Positions 46,575-55,624 are shown, counted from the stretch's first letter. The stretch is 64,000 nucleotides of DNA from Asanoa sp. WMMD1127 (GCF_029626225.1 NZ_JARUBP010000001.1:5146001-5210000), one strand, 5' to 3'. Translations and numbers: made by a program. Notes: generated from the sequence alone by a model not told the origin.

Positions 46575-46590
46575 TGAAGCGTTGTTGAAG
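46575..46590 (+). promoter_or_regulatory. 11-bp TGAAG direct repeat, target unclear
   Basis: TGAAG at 46575 and 46586 in TGAAGCGTTGTTGAAG. No start codon with a ribosome site lies 57 nt beyond it, unlike the three best copies. The next plus-strand gene is SARP1, 381 nt downstream. Confidence 0.5.
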
Positions 46591-46750
46591 CGCGTGTCGG
46601 CGCTTCCCCACCACCGCGGGTGCAGAACGCACATCTGCGAGTGTGCGAAACCCACATCGATCCCGTGCTCGTCACACTGGTCGGCCGACGATCGCTCCTT
46701 CCACACTTGTGCCGTGTCAGCGACGTCCCGGCGCAGGACGTTCGAGAGCC

Positions 46751-46801
46751 CCCTGCGGCGCCGGCCCGCGAACGATCGGGTGGGGGACCGGCGCCGCAGG
46801 G
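46751..46801. repeat. Perfect 14-bp GC-rich inverted repeat upstream of SARP1
   Basis: CCCTGCGGCGCCGG (46751-46764) and CCGGCGCCGCAGGG (46788-46801) with a 23-nt loop that can itself pair partly (CCCG and CGGG). It is the strongest hairpin I found in the window. No T-run follows. It ends 170 nt before the SARP1 start. It may stop upstream transcription or fold in the SARP1 leader. Confidence 0.65.
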
Positions 46802-46971
46802 TAATCCCGAAAGGGCTCCATCATGCAGACAGCTGGCCGCCTGGCTGCGCATCGCGGTCAACCCGACCGCTCGGCGTGCGCTCGACCGCGTCCGCAGGCA
46901 GAGCCGAAGTGGCGCCGTGAAAGCCGGCCGGTGAATGCGGCGCGCCGGTCGTACGCCACGGGATGTGACTG

Positions 46972-49776
46972 ATGTCCGGCATCGACATTCGCGTTCTCGG
47001 CCCGCTGTCGGCGCTCAACGAGGGCCGGGAGGCGCACCTGACCTCGCGCCGCGTCCGGGCGTTCGTCGCCGCGCTGACGGTGAACGTCGGCCGTCCGGTG
47101 ACGGTGGCGGAGCTGGTCGACGCGGTTTGGGGTGACGCACAGCCGGAGAACCCTCGCCGGGCTCTCCAGCTCGCCGCCTGGCGCGCCCGTGCCATTCTCG
47201 GTCAGATCGACGCCGCAGAGATCATCGTCACCAGTCCCGATGGCTATCGGCTCGACCTGCCGATCGAGCGAACCGATCTCGGCCGGGTGCGGCGCTTCCT
47301 CCAGGACGCCGACCGTGCGGCCGAAGCGGGCGACCTCGAACGAGAGCTCACCGCTGTCAGCGGCGCCCTCGACCAGTGGCGCGCGGAACCACTGTTGGAC
47401 GTACCGTCCGACGTGCTGCAGCGGGAGGTCGCGCCGTGGTTGCGGGAGCAGCGGTTGCAGTTGGCCGAGCGGCGTGTCGACATCATGCTGCGGCTCGAAC
47501 GGTTCGCCGAGATCACCGATGAGCTGATGGTCCTGACCGCACAACATCCCCTGCGGGAGCGGTTGTGGGGTCAGCTGATGGACGCCCTGCGTCGCCGCGG
47601 TCGGCGCGTCGAGGCGTTGAACGCCTATCACACGCTGAGGCGCAACCTGGCCGACGAGCTCGGCATCGATCCGAGCGAGCCGATCCGGGCACTGCACACG
47701 GCGATTCTCACCAGCCAGCCCGTCGGCGCGCGCCGGCCGGCGCCGCTGCCGTCCGTTCCGCGCCAGTTGCCGCCGGACATCCGCGGCTTCACCGGCCGGC
47801 AGCGTGAGCTGTCGAAGCTCGACGAGCTGGCCGCCACGGTGGATACGACCTCCGGGCCCGTCGTCGTGGTGATCACCGGCACCGCCGGCGTCGGCAAGAG
47901 CACGCTGGCCACGCATTGGGCGCACCGCGTCGCCGACGACTTCCCCGACGGCCAGTTCTTCGTCGACCTGCGCGGCTATCACCCGGCCCAAGCGTTGACG
48001 CCGGCCCAGGCGCTGGCCCGTTTTCTGCACACCCTGGGCGTACGCGGTGACGACGTGCCCGCCGACGTCGAGGAACGGGCGGCGTTGTATCGGTCCTTGA
48101 TGGACGGACGTCGGGCGCTGGTGCTGATCGACAATGCCAACAGCGCGGCACAGCTTCGGCCGCTGCTCCCCGGCGCCGTGGGCTGCCTCGTCCTGGTTAC
48201 GAGCCGCGACCAACTGGTGAGCGTGGTCGCCAGCGACGGCGCCTGTCCAGTGCCACTCGATCTGCTCAGCGTCGGTGACGCCGGTCGGCTGCTCGCCGAG
48301 CGGCTCGGCCGTGAACGACTGGCCGCGGAGCCGGAGGCCGTGCGGCACATGATAGCCGCGAGCGCGCGGCTGCCGCTCGCGTTGGCGATCGTCGCCGCCC
48401 GGGCCGCGGTCCGCCCGGACGCCCCGCTCGGCAAGATCGCCGCGCGGCTTCGCGACGGTCTCGACGCCTTCGACACCGCCTCTCCGGCCACGGACGTGCG
48501 CGCCGTTTTCTCGTGGTCCTATCGTGAGCTCGACCCCGCCGCGGCCCGCCTGTTCCGGCTGCTGGGCCTGCACCCCGGTCCGGACCTGCCGACGGCGGCG
48601 GCGGCGAGCCTCGGCGGCCTGTCACCCGGCGCGGCGAAGCGCGTGCTGGGCGAGCTGGTGCGCGCCCACCTCGTGGTCGAGCACGAACCCGGTCGGTTCA
48701 GCCTGCACGACCTGCTCCGGGCCTACGCGGCCGAGCTGGCACACGCAGCGGAGCCCGAGGACGGGCGCTACCAGGCCGCCCGGCGACTGCTCGACCATTA
48801 CCTGCACACCGGCCACGGCGCCGCGACGATCCTCAACCCGCAACGCACCGAGCTGGTGCTGGGCCCGCCTCTACCGGGCGCGGTGCGCCACCACCTCGCC
48901 GGGTACGACGAGGCGATGGGCTGGTTCAACGCCGAACGCGAGACGATGCTGAGTCTGCTGCGCTGGTCAGCGACCACCGGACGCGACGTCGAGACGGGTC
49001 AGCTCGCCTGGGTCCTGGCCGGCTTCCTCGAGCGCCAGGGCTACTGGGACCAGTGGACACAGACCCAGCGCGCGGCCATCGCCGCCGCCGAGCGACTGGG
49101 TGACGGCGTGCTCGAGGCGCACGCGCACCGCGGGCTCGGCCGTGCGTACGCCCGCCGCGGGCAGGCCGTCGACGCTCACCACCATTACCGCCGTGCCCTG
49201 GAGCTCTACCGGCTCACCGGCCACCTCGGCGGTCAGGCCCGCACGGAGACGAACCTCGCGCTCCTGCATGAGCAGCATGGCCGCCACCGGGAGGCGCTCG
49301 CACACGCGCTGCGGGCGCTCGCCCTGCAGCAGCGTCTGGGCGACGACCCGGTCGGTCACGCCAACGCGCTCAACACCGTGGCGTGGTGCCATGCCCAGCT
49401 CGGCGAGTACGAGCCGGCGGTCCGCTACTGCCGGATGGCGATCGAGCGGCACGAGAAGATCAGCGATCTCGACGGTCAAGCGGCGACTCTCGACACGCTC
49501 GGATACGCCCTGCACCACCTGGGTCGATACGACGAAGCGGTCATCAGCTACCGGCGGGCCATCGACCTGTACGTTCAGTTGGGCGACAGCTACTACGCCT
49601 CGGTCAGCCTGGTGCACCTGGGCGAGACCTTCGAGGCGGTGGGCGACGTGGCCGTGGCCCACACGCAGTGGCGCCAGGCGGAGACCATCCTCGCTGAGCT
49701 CGACCATCCCGCCTTGGAGCAGGTGCGCCGGAAACTGGCCGGCGCGGCCACCGTCAATCCGGCGATGACGCGCTGA
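46972..49776 (+). CDS. Large AfsR-type SARP regulator 1 (BTAD, NB-ARC, TPR)
   Basis: 934 aa. A winged-helix DNA-binding domain (residues about 1-95) is followed by the bacterial transcriptional activator domain (to about 250; HPLRERLWGQLMDALRRRGR is typical). A STAND NTPase has P-loop TGTAGVGKSTLA near 302 and Walker B-like ALVLIDNA. C-terminal TPR repeats run from about 690 to 910 (NLALLHEQHGRHREAL, LGYALHHLGRYDEAVISY). It should bind 11-bp direct repeats and recruit RNA polymerase once the NTPase/TPR part receives a signal. ATG 46972 is inside GTGACTGATGTCC with no strong ribosome site. Confidence 0.92.
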   Translation: MSGIDIRVLGPLSALNEGREAHLTSRRVRAFVAALTVNVGRPVTVAELVDAVWGDAQPENPRRALQLAAWRARAILGQIDAAEIIVTSPDGYRLDLPIERTDLGRVRRFLQDADRAAEAGDLERELTAVSGALDQWRAEPLLDVPSDVLQREVAPWLREQRLQLAERRVDIMLRLERFAEITDELMVLTAQHPLRERLWGQLMDALRRRGRRVEALNAYHTLRRNLADELGIDPSEPIRALHTAILTSQPVGARRPAPLPSVPRQLPPDIRGFTGRQRELSKLDELAATVDTTSGPVVVVITGTAGVGKSTLATHWAHRVADDFPDGQFFVDLRGYHPAQALTPAQALARFLHTLGVRGDDVPADVEERAALYRSLMDGRRALVLIDNANSAAQLRPLLPGAVGCLVLVTSRDQLVSVVASDGACPVPLDLLSVGDAGRLLAERLGRERLAAEPEAVRHMIAASARLPLALAIVAARAAVRPDAPLGKIAARLRDGLDAFDTASPATDVRAVFSWSYRELDPAAARLFRLLGLHPGPDLPTAAAASLGGLSPGAAKRVLGELVRAHLVVEHEPGRFSLHDLLRAYAAELAHAAEPEDGRYQAARRLLDHYLHTGHGAATILNPQRTELVLGPPLPGAVRHHLAGYDEAMGWFNAERETMLSLLRWSATTGRDVETGQLAWVLAGFLERQGYWDQWTQTQRAAIAAAERLGDGVLEAHAHRGLGRAYARRGQAVDAHHHYRRALELYRLTGHLGGQARTETNLALLHEQHGRHREALAHALRALALQQRLGDDPVGHANALNTVAWCHAQLGEYEPAVRYCRMAIERHEKISDLDGQAATLDTLGYALHHLGRYDEAVISYRRAIDLYVQLGDSYYASVSLVHLGETFEAVGDVAVAHTQWRQAETILAELDHPALEQVRRKLAGAATVNPAMTR

Positions 49777-49787
49777 GCCGGGGCGCC

Positions 49788-49938
49788 GATGGTCTGGTCG
49801 CCGTGCTGGGTCTCGAGGATGACATCGAGGTGGTCGCCGAGGTCGCGACCGGGAATTGGGTAAGGACGCGCCGTGACCAGGCTCGATGCGCGTAACCGCG
49901 TGGACGCCATCCACATCGCTCGTCGCGCGGGCTGGCTC
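49788..49938 (+). pseudogene. Response-regulator relic: first and last pieces only
   Basis: Plus strand: VLGLEDDIEVVAEVATG matches the start of a DesR-like receiver domain. About 15 nt on, in another frame, LDARNRVDAIHIARRAGWL matches the last 20 residues of the LuxR-type output domain of the same family. Some 150 residues in between, including the phosphorylated aspartate and most of the DNA-binding domain, are gone. It is a deletion relic of one response regulator. It lies 12 nt after SARP1, and 49939-50174 shows nothing else. Confidence 0.72.
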
Positions 49939-50174
49939 CGAGCCGCAGTGATGGCCGGCCAGCAGCGACCGCAGGCGATGGCGCTGCTGGCCGACGGACC
50001 ATGGACTTCGGAGTATGAGCGGGCGGGCGCGCCCGCAGGTCATCAGTACTCGCGGTCGCGCATCGCCGCACCTCCTCCCGTATGCCGACGGTCCAACGCT
50101 CGACCCGCCGGCAACGTATCCGGCACCGATTTCAAAACGACTTCGGTCAAGATCGGCGCCTGACCTCGACGATG

Positions 50175-51452
50175 TCACGTCACGACGCCGTGGTCGGCCG
50201 GGAAGGCGCGCAGACGGGGGATCGGCGACAACAGGATCGGGATGATGGCAAGGGCATATCCGACTGCGCCCAGCCACAGCGTTGCTCTCAGGCCAATCAT
50301 TTCCCCGAGTACGCCGCCGGCGAGGGCGCCGAGCGGAAGGGCGCCGAAGACGAGCGTGCGGACACTCGCGTTCATTCGGCCCCGCAGGTGCTCGGGCGTC
50401 AACGCCTGCCGCAGACTGGCGTTGATCACGTTGGTGTTGGCCAGGCTCGCCTGCCAGACGAAGAAGCTCAGCATGCAGATCCCGACCACCACGGGCGTGG
50501 GACCAACGGCGAGCGGCAGGAGCAGCGTGCCGCCGGCGCCCACGGCGCGGGCGGTGACATAGAGGCGGCCCAGCGGAAAGCGCCGGCAGAGCCAGTTGGC
50601 GAACGCCGCACCGAGCACCCCGCCCGCGCCGATGGCCGACAGCGTCAGGCCCAGGAGAGCCGGCGTCAGGTTCAACTGGCGCAGGGAGTACACCAGGAAG
50701 ACGGTCTCGGTGAGGTTCGCGAAGAGGTTGCCAAGGGCGGCGGCGTACGCGGTGGCGCGGATATGTGGCTCGGTGAAGGCGAACCGCAAGCCTTCGACAA
50801 GCTCGCGCCTGACCGTGCGCCGCCGTGCGGGCGGGACCCGATGCGGCTCCGGCGCCCGCACCAGGATCAAAGCGACCGTCGCCACGAGATAGGTGACCGC
50901 GTCCACGATGAGGGCGATGGGCGCGGTCACCAGCTGCACCAGCAGACCGCCGGCGCCGGGCCCGGCGACCTCGGCGGCGGCGTGGCTGGCGGAGACCTTG
51001 CTCATCGCATCCACGAGGTGGTCGCGGTGCACCAGGTCGGGAACGTAGGACAACCAGCAGACCTCGAACATGGCAGCGCAGGTGCCCACCGCGAATGCGA
51101 TCACGACGAGCAGCGGAAGTCGCATCAGCCCCAGAGCCGTGCACAGTGGAACGATCGCCAGCAGCGCGCAGCGGGCCGCGTTGGAGACGATCATCAGGGT
51201 GCGGCGGCGGAGGCGGTCGGCCACCACGCCGAATGCCAGCGTGAACACAAGGAACGGCAGGTACTCCGCGAATCGCAGCAGGCCCAGCTCGGCGGTGCTG
51301 ACGTCCAGGGCGACCATCGCCAGGAGCGGCAGCGCGACGAAGGTCACCTGACTGCCGACGAGCGACACGGACTCGCCGAACCAGAAGGTGATGAAGGCGC
51401 GGTTGTGCCACAACGACGAGGGCGGGATGTGGCCCCCGGTCAGTGACCGCAA
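50175..51452 (-). CDS. MFS transporter
   Basis: 425 aa with about 12 spans. The motif A region is FGVVADRLRRRTLMIV. The N-terminus WHNRAFITFWFGESVSLVG is typical of the enterobactin-exporter/macrolide-efflux type of MFS. Start 51452, 17 nt downstream of the SARP2 stop on the same strand, so SARP2 and this gene probably form an operon. It may export a molecule that the SARP network produces or senses. Substrate unknown. Confidence 0.88.
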   Translation of the reverse strand: MRSLTGGHIPPSSLWHNRAFITFWFGESVSLVGSQVTFVALPLLAMVALDVSTAELGLLRFAEYLPFLVFTLAFGVVADRLRRRTLMIVSNAARCALLAIVPLCTALGLMRLPLLVVIAFAVGTCAAMFEVCWLSYVPDLVHRDHLVDAMSKVSASHAAAEVAGPGAGGLLVQLVTAPIALIVDAVTYLVATVALILVRAPEPHRVPPARRRTVRRELVEGLRFAFTEPHIRATAYAAALGNLFANLTETVFLVYSLRQLNLTPALLGLTLSAIGAGGVLGAAFANWLCRRFPLGRLYVTARAVGAGGTLLLPLAVGPTPVVVGICMLSFFVWQASLANTNVINASLRQALTPEHLRGRMNASVRTLVFGALPLGALAGGVLGEMIGLRATLWLGAVGYALAIIPILLSPIPRLRAFPADHGVVT

Positions 51453-51469
51453 CGGACGTACCCCACCGA

Positions 51470-54265
51470 TCAGAGCCGCACGGGCTGGGCGATCTCGTCG
51501 AGGATGGTGACGGCCGCGCGCCAGGATGCTTGCGCGGCCGCGGGTTGACCGGCTTCGTAGTGTGTGTCGCCGATGCGCCGAAGGGTGCCGGCCGCGCCTT
51601 CCCTGTGCCCGACCGCCGTGCGGATCTCCAGCGCCCGCTGGTATGCCGCCAGGGCGTCGCGATGGTCACCCAGGCGATGGCGGATGAAGCCCAGGCTGTC
51701 CCACGTCGCGGCCTCGGAGATCTGGTCCTTCGCCTCGACCGCGAGGGCAACGGCTCGCTCGCAGGTGGCCAAGGCCTCATGCAGCTTGCCAAGCTGTGCG
51801 AGGCACCAGCCGGCCGAGTTGAGCAGCCGGCCGAGGCTCGACCTCGGACCGTTCGGCGGGAACAGTTCCAGAGCCCGCTGCGCGTGTGCCAGGGCGGCGT
51901 CGTGATCGCCCTGTCGCTCGAGCGTCGTCGAGAGGTTCTCGTGGGTGTGGACCTGGCCCATCCGTTCGTCGCTGTCCCGGTAGAGCGTCAACGCGTCGCG
52001 CAGGTGTGCGTGGGCAGAGACGTAGTCGTCCAGGTGGGCGTACGCCAGTCCCAGACAGCGGTGAGCGCGGGCCTGTTCGATGCGGTCACCGAGCCGCGTC
52101 GCAGCGGCCAGAGCGGTGCGCAGCGTCGCCGCCCGGTCTGGCCAACGGCCCTGCCACTGCAGGTAGTTCTCCAAGGACCACGCCAGCTGCCAGACGTGGC
52201 GGTCGAACCGGCCGACCCACGCCGACGTGACCGCCGCCAACAGCGCTGACCGCTCCACGTCGAACCACGCGAGGGACTCTTCGCGGCTCTTGAAACGCTC
52301 GGCCGTGACGGTGGGATCAAGCGGTGGAAGGGGGATCGGATCGCGAAGCGGTTCGATCAGAAGGGCCGAGTGCGCGGCCGAGCTGAGATAGTGGTCGAGG
52401 ACGCGGCGCTGGGCGGCCTGCCGCTCCTCCTCGGTGTCGTGCCGGTGCAAGAGCTCTCCGGCGTAGGTCCGGAGCAGATCGTGACAGCTGTAGCGACCCG
52501 GAAGGTGCTCCTGGAGCAGGTGGGCTCGGCGAAGCTCCGTGAGCGACTGCCGCACCTGGGGTACGGGCACGCCGCTGAGGCTGGCCGCCGCGTGCACACC
52601 GGTGCTCGGCAGAATGCTCAGCAGCCTGAACAGTCGTTTGGCCGGCGTGCTGAGCCGTCCGTAGGACCAGGAGAAGACTCCGCGGATGTCGGTCGCCGCG
52701 TCCGGGCTGGCGAGTGCGTCAAGGCTGGTGTGGAACTGTCCTAGCTCCTCGGCGAGCGCGGGCAGGCTCAGGCGACGGAGACCGTTGGCCCGGGCCGCCG
52801 TGATCGCGAGGGCGAGCGGTAGCCCAGCGCAGATGTCGACGATTCGCCCCGCCACCTCGGGGTCGGCTTCGACGACGTCGGCCCCCAGCCGCGAGGCCAG
52901 CAGCTCCGTCGACTCGGCCGCGGACAGCACGTCCAGGGTGACCGGTTCGGCGCCCGCGGCCACCAGCTCGGGCATCTGCTGGCGACTGGTGACCACGGCG
53001 GCACTGTGCGGCGCGCCCGGAAGCAGCGGACGCACCTGCTCGGCGTCGAGGGCGTTGTCCAGCACGATGAGCACTCGCTTGCCGGCCAGCAGGCTGCGGA
53101 ACAGACCCACCTGGGCGGCGAGGTCGGTGGGCACGTAAGCCGGAACGATGCCGAAGGCTTCGAGGAACCCGCGGATCGCGGTCTCGGCCCGGACAGCCTG
53201 GCCATCGGGGGCGAACCCGCGAAGATCGACGTAGAGCTGCCCGTCGGGAAACCGTGGCGAGATCTCGTGTGCCCAGTGGACGGTCAGCGTCGTCTTCCCG
53301 ACTCCCGCGCCCCCGGTCACGATCGCGACCGGGGCCTCGTCGTCGAGCCGATCCAGCGCATGGTGGAGCTGAGCCAGGCTTGTCGACCGCCCCGCCAGCC
53401 GGCCGACCCGGGCGGGCAGCTGCCGCGGAACAGGCACGTGCCCGGACGTTGTCGCCGGTGGCAGTGGCGCCTGCTCGCCGGCGAGCATCCGTTGATGGAG
53501 CTCCTGGATCGCGGCGCTCGGGGCGATACCCAGCTCGTCGGCGAGCAGGCGGTAGAGCCGTTGGTAGACGGACAGCGCCTCAGCCTGCTGACCGCACCGG
53601 TAAAGGGCGATCATCAGCTGCCCCCACGGCCGTTCGCGCAGCGGGTGCCGGTTCACCAGCTGGCGTAGGTCCTCGACGACGGCGCTGTCCAGGCCGGCGG
53701 CGAGGTCGAGGTCGATGCGTCGTTCCATCGCGGCTAGGTAGCGGTCGATCAGCCTGGGGCCCTCGATCTGCTCCAACCACGAGGCGTGCAGGCCTTCGAA
53801 CGGGTTGCCCCGCCAGAGGGCGAGCGCTTCGCCGAGCAGGACCCGCTCCTTGGCTGGTTCGGCCGCGGCGGCCGCGTCATCGAGGAGGTCGGTGAACCGC
53901 AGCGCGTCGACGTCGTGGGCCTTGAGGACGTAGCCGTCCGGTTCGGTGTCGATCGCGCGGCCACCCAACAGGCCGCGCAGCCGCGTGACGTACAGCTGCA
54001 CGCTGCGGCGGCCGTCGCCCGGAAGCTCCTCGCCCCAGATCCGGGCGGCCAGGCGTTCGGGCGCGACGGCACGTCCGTGGCTCATCGCCATGACCGCCAC
54101 CAGCGCTCTCAGCCGACCGGTCTTGACGGTCACCGGTCGACCGTCGACCCGGACCTTCAGCGAGCCCAGCACGCCTACGTGCAGTCCGCCCCCGCCGGGG
54201 CGGCTGGGGGCGTCCTGGTGTGCACCACGCCACTCTGCGATGCGCATCGCAATCCCCGTATCCAT
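51470..54265 (-). CDS. Large AfsR-type SARP regulator 2 (BTAD, NB-ARC, TPR)
   Basis: 931 aa with the same layout as SARP1. The winged helix with LGSLKVRVDGRPVTVKTGRL starts near residue 33. The activator domain contains HPLRERPWGQLMIALYRCGQ. The P-loop is TGGAGVGKTTLT near 318 and C-terminal TPR motifs include LGLAYAHLDDYVSAHAHL. The start ATG 54265 leaves an extra 30-residue head. A GTG or ATG nearer the domain is also possible. The upstream space holds a TGAAG array on its coding strand, which would fit control by itself or a sister SARP. Confidence 0.92.
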   Translation of the reverse strand: MDTGIAMRIAEWRGAHQDAPSRPGGGGLHVGVLGSLKVRVDGRPVTVKTGRLRALVAVMAMSHGRAVAPERLAARIWGEELPGDGRRSVQLYVTRLRGLLGGRAIDTEPDGYVLKAHDVDALRFTDLLDDAAAAAEPAKERVLLGEALALWRGNPFEGLHASWLEQIEGPRLIDRYLAAMERRIDLDLAAGLDSAVVEDLRQLVNRHPLRERPWGQLMIALYRCGQQAEALSVYQRLYRLLADELGIAPSAAIQELHQRMLAGEQAPLPPATTSGHVPVPRQLPARVGRLAGRSTSLAQLHHALDRLDDEAPVAIVTGGAGVGKTTLTVHWAHEISPRFPDGQLYVDLRGFAPDGQAVRAETAIRGFLEAFGIVPAYVPTDLAAQVGLFRSLLAGKRVLIVLDNALDAEQVRPLLPGAPHSAAVVTSRQQMPELVAAGAEPVTLDVLSAAESTELLASRLGADVVEADPEVAGRIVDICAGLPLALAITAARANGLRRLSLPALAEELGQFHTSLDALASPDAATDIRGVFSWSYGRLSTPAKRLFRLLSILPSTGVHAAASLSGVPVPQVRQSLTELRRAHLLQEHLPGRYSCHDLLRTYAGELLHRHDTEEERQAAQRRVLDHYLSSAAHSALLIEPLRDPIPLPPLDPTVTAERFKSREESLAWFDVERSALLAAVTSAWVGRFDRHVWQLAWSLENYLQWQGRWPDRAATLRTALAAATRLGDRIEQARAHRCLGLAYAHLDDYVSAHAHLRDALTLYRDSDERMGQVHTHENLSTTLERQGDHDAALAHAQRALELFPPNGPRSSLGRLLNSAGWCLAQLGKLHEALATCERAVALAVEAKDQISEAATWDSLGFIRHRLGDHRDALAAYQRALEIRTAVGHREGAAGTLRRIGDTHYEAGQPAAAQASWRAAVTILDEIAQPVRL

Positions 54266-54354
54266 CGTGGCCGCGCAGCGCCGAGTCCTGACACCATCGC
54301 TCGAACGAGCCTGTGCGGCCGAACTGAACCGCCCAAGACCGAATCACAGACCCC

Positions 54355-54381
54355 CTTCATTTCCGTTTCGCGGCTGCTTCA
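54355..54381 (-). promoter_or_regulatory. Three-unit 11-bp repeat upstream of SARP2
   Basis: On the minus strand, TGAAG occurs at 54381-54377 and at 54359-54355, 22 bp apart, with a degenerate unit (CGAAA) exactly midway. TTC on the plus strand therefore falls at 54356, 54367 and 54378, an 11-bp pitch. The last unit ends 89 nt before the SARP2 ATG. This is less regular than the copies at 44086, 45725 and 55572. Confidence 0.5.
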
Positions 54382-54425
54382 GCATCGGGCGACGGGGCTC
54401 GCGCACCGCTCGCAGGCGAGGCTCG

Positions 54426-55514
54426 TCACCTACGACCGTTCAGCGAGTCGAGGAAACGCCGTTCGAACGCGGTGGCGTCGGCCCCCAGCGCCGCCCGGAT
54501 CCGTGCGCCACCTGGGGTGACGACGGTGCGCCCACACTGCACGCCGTCCTGCACGACCGCGACGTCGGCGCGCTCGAACCTCGCTACGGCCCCGTCGTCG
54601 TGCACGGCGGACACCGCGGCCAGCGCGTCCCACCAGTACATGATGCCCAGGTCGATCAGGGCCGCCAGGTCAGGATGGGTCAGGATCCGGTAGGTGAGCG
54701 CAGCGCCCGGTCTCACCTGGTCGGCAGCCAGCCGTGCGACGAAGGAGTCGGTGATCGGCGCCGCCGCGGTCGCGTCCAGCGGGACCAGGTGGACGCTTCC
54801 CGGCCGAGCCCGACGGAAGACCTCGCTCGCCGCTGCCGGATCGAGCCACATGTTGAACTCCTGGGAGTTGTCGAACCCAGGCAGTGCCGAGCCGTAGAGG
54901 TTGCCCGGCACGTGGAGAGCCCCGCCCATGATCTGGATCCGCTCGATCCGGGCGGCCACACCGGGTACCCGCAGCGCCGCCGCGAGGTTCGTCAGCGGGC
55001 CCGTGGCCACCACCGTGACCGGCCGCCGGGCCGCGGTGACCGTTCGCACGAGGAGGTCGCGGGCACTCAGCGGCGCCTGGTGCGGCGGGCGGTCCCCGTC
55101 GCCGAGCGCGTCACGCAGGACGGTCTCGATGGTGGCGACCAGCTCGGCGGGCGCGGGGTTGCGGCCCTCGCCGGTCGCGCCCTCGGCCACCGGAACCGAC
55201 GGCAGCCCACACTCCTCCAGGATGGTCACGGCATGCCGCGACGTCCGTCCCGGCTGGCCGAAGCCGTTGTTGGCGACCGTGACGGCCCGCAGGTCGATGC
55301 GGCCGAGCTTGTGCTCCTCGCACAGGTAGGCCAGCGTCGACGCGTCGTCGAAGTCCAGATCGCTGTCGTAGATCACCGGGGTCGCCCGGCGTTTCTCGAC
55401 GGCCCACGACGGCGCGGCGCCGCCCACGGCGGAGGTGACGGCGGCGGCCGCGACCGTGGCGATCGCCTCCCGCCGTGACAGACGCATGGGGGGCCGCTCG
55501 ACCCGACGACGCAT
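54426..55514 (-). CDS. Tat-exported inosine-uridine nucleoside hydrolase-like protein
   Basis: 362 aa. A twin-arginine signal (RLSRREAIATVAAAAVTSAV) suggests folded export. The calcium and active-site segment DSDLDFDDASTLAYL (residues about 40-54) replaces the family's DTDPGxDDA, and NNGFGQPGRTS and VVATGPLTNLAAAL follow. Members cleave N-glycosidic bonds of nucleosides. The altered first motif could change specificity. ATG at 55514 follows GGAGG. The 55730 start runs through the repeat and is not a signal. It is 57 nt downstream of a TGAAG repeat. Confidence 0.86.
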   Translation of the reverse strand: MRRRVERPPMRLSRREAIATVAAAAVTSAVGGAAPSWAVEKRRATPVIYDSDLDFDDASTLAYLCEEHKLGRIDLRAVTVANNGFGQPGRTSRHAVTILEECGLPSVPVAEGATGEGRNPAPAELVATIETVLRDALGDGDRPPHQAPLSARDLLVRTVTAARRPVTVVATGPLTNLAAALRVPGVAARIERIQIMGGALHVPGNLYGSALPGFDNSQEFNMWLDPAAASEVFRRARPGSVHLVPLDATAAAPITDSFVARLAADQVRPGAALTYRILTHPDLAALIDLGIMYWWDALAAVSAVHDDGAVARFERADVAVVQDGVQCGRTVVTPGGARIRAALGADATAFERRFLDSLNGRR

Positions 55515-55571
55515 TTCTCGACCTCCGCACGACCGGGGGATGCGATGCGACGGGAGCCTATGCCTGGCAGG

Positions 55572-55587
55572 CTTCATCGCGGCTTCA
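55572..55587 (-). promoter_or_regulatory. 11-bp TGAAG direct repeat before the nucleoside hydrolase gene
   Basis: On the minus strand, TGAAGCCGCGATGAAG: copies at 55587-55583 and 55576-55572, 11 bp apart. Exactly 57 nt separate the last copy from ATG 55514. A good -10, TAGGCT, begins 11 nt after it. Same geometry as at 44086 and 45725. Confidence 0.72.
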
Positions 55588-55624
55588 TCGGGGCGCGCGC
55601 CGACCACGGTCGGCGGCGTGCCGA

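Larger units (their letters stand above)
46371..46971. other. Long intergenic region before SARP1 (601 bp)
   Basis: Contains the TGAAG repeat at 46575 and the strong hairpin at 46751-46801. A plus-strand open frame at 46620-46934 has no ribosome site and an arginine-rich composition and is probably not a gene. Minus-strand frames here look like shadows. The region most likely holds the SARP1 promoter and leader, and perhaps an unrecognised small target of the repeat. Confidence 0.55.

Noticed and set aside
46620-46934. Plus-strand frame of 104 codons before SARP1
   Set aside because: No ribosome site, arginine-proline composition, and it crosses the hairpin. It does not start at the 57-nt distance from the TGAAG repeat.
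54175-54297. ATG at 54297 that lies 57 nt after the SARP2 array
   Set aside because: It is out of frame with SARP2 and leads to a 40-codon frame of shadow composition, so the 57-nt match here is probably chance.
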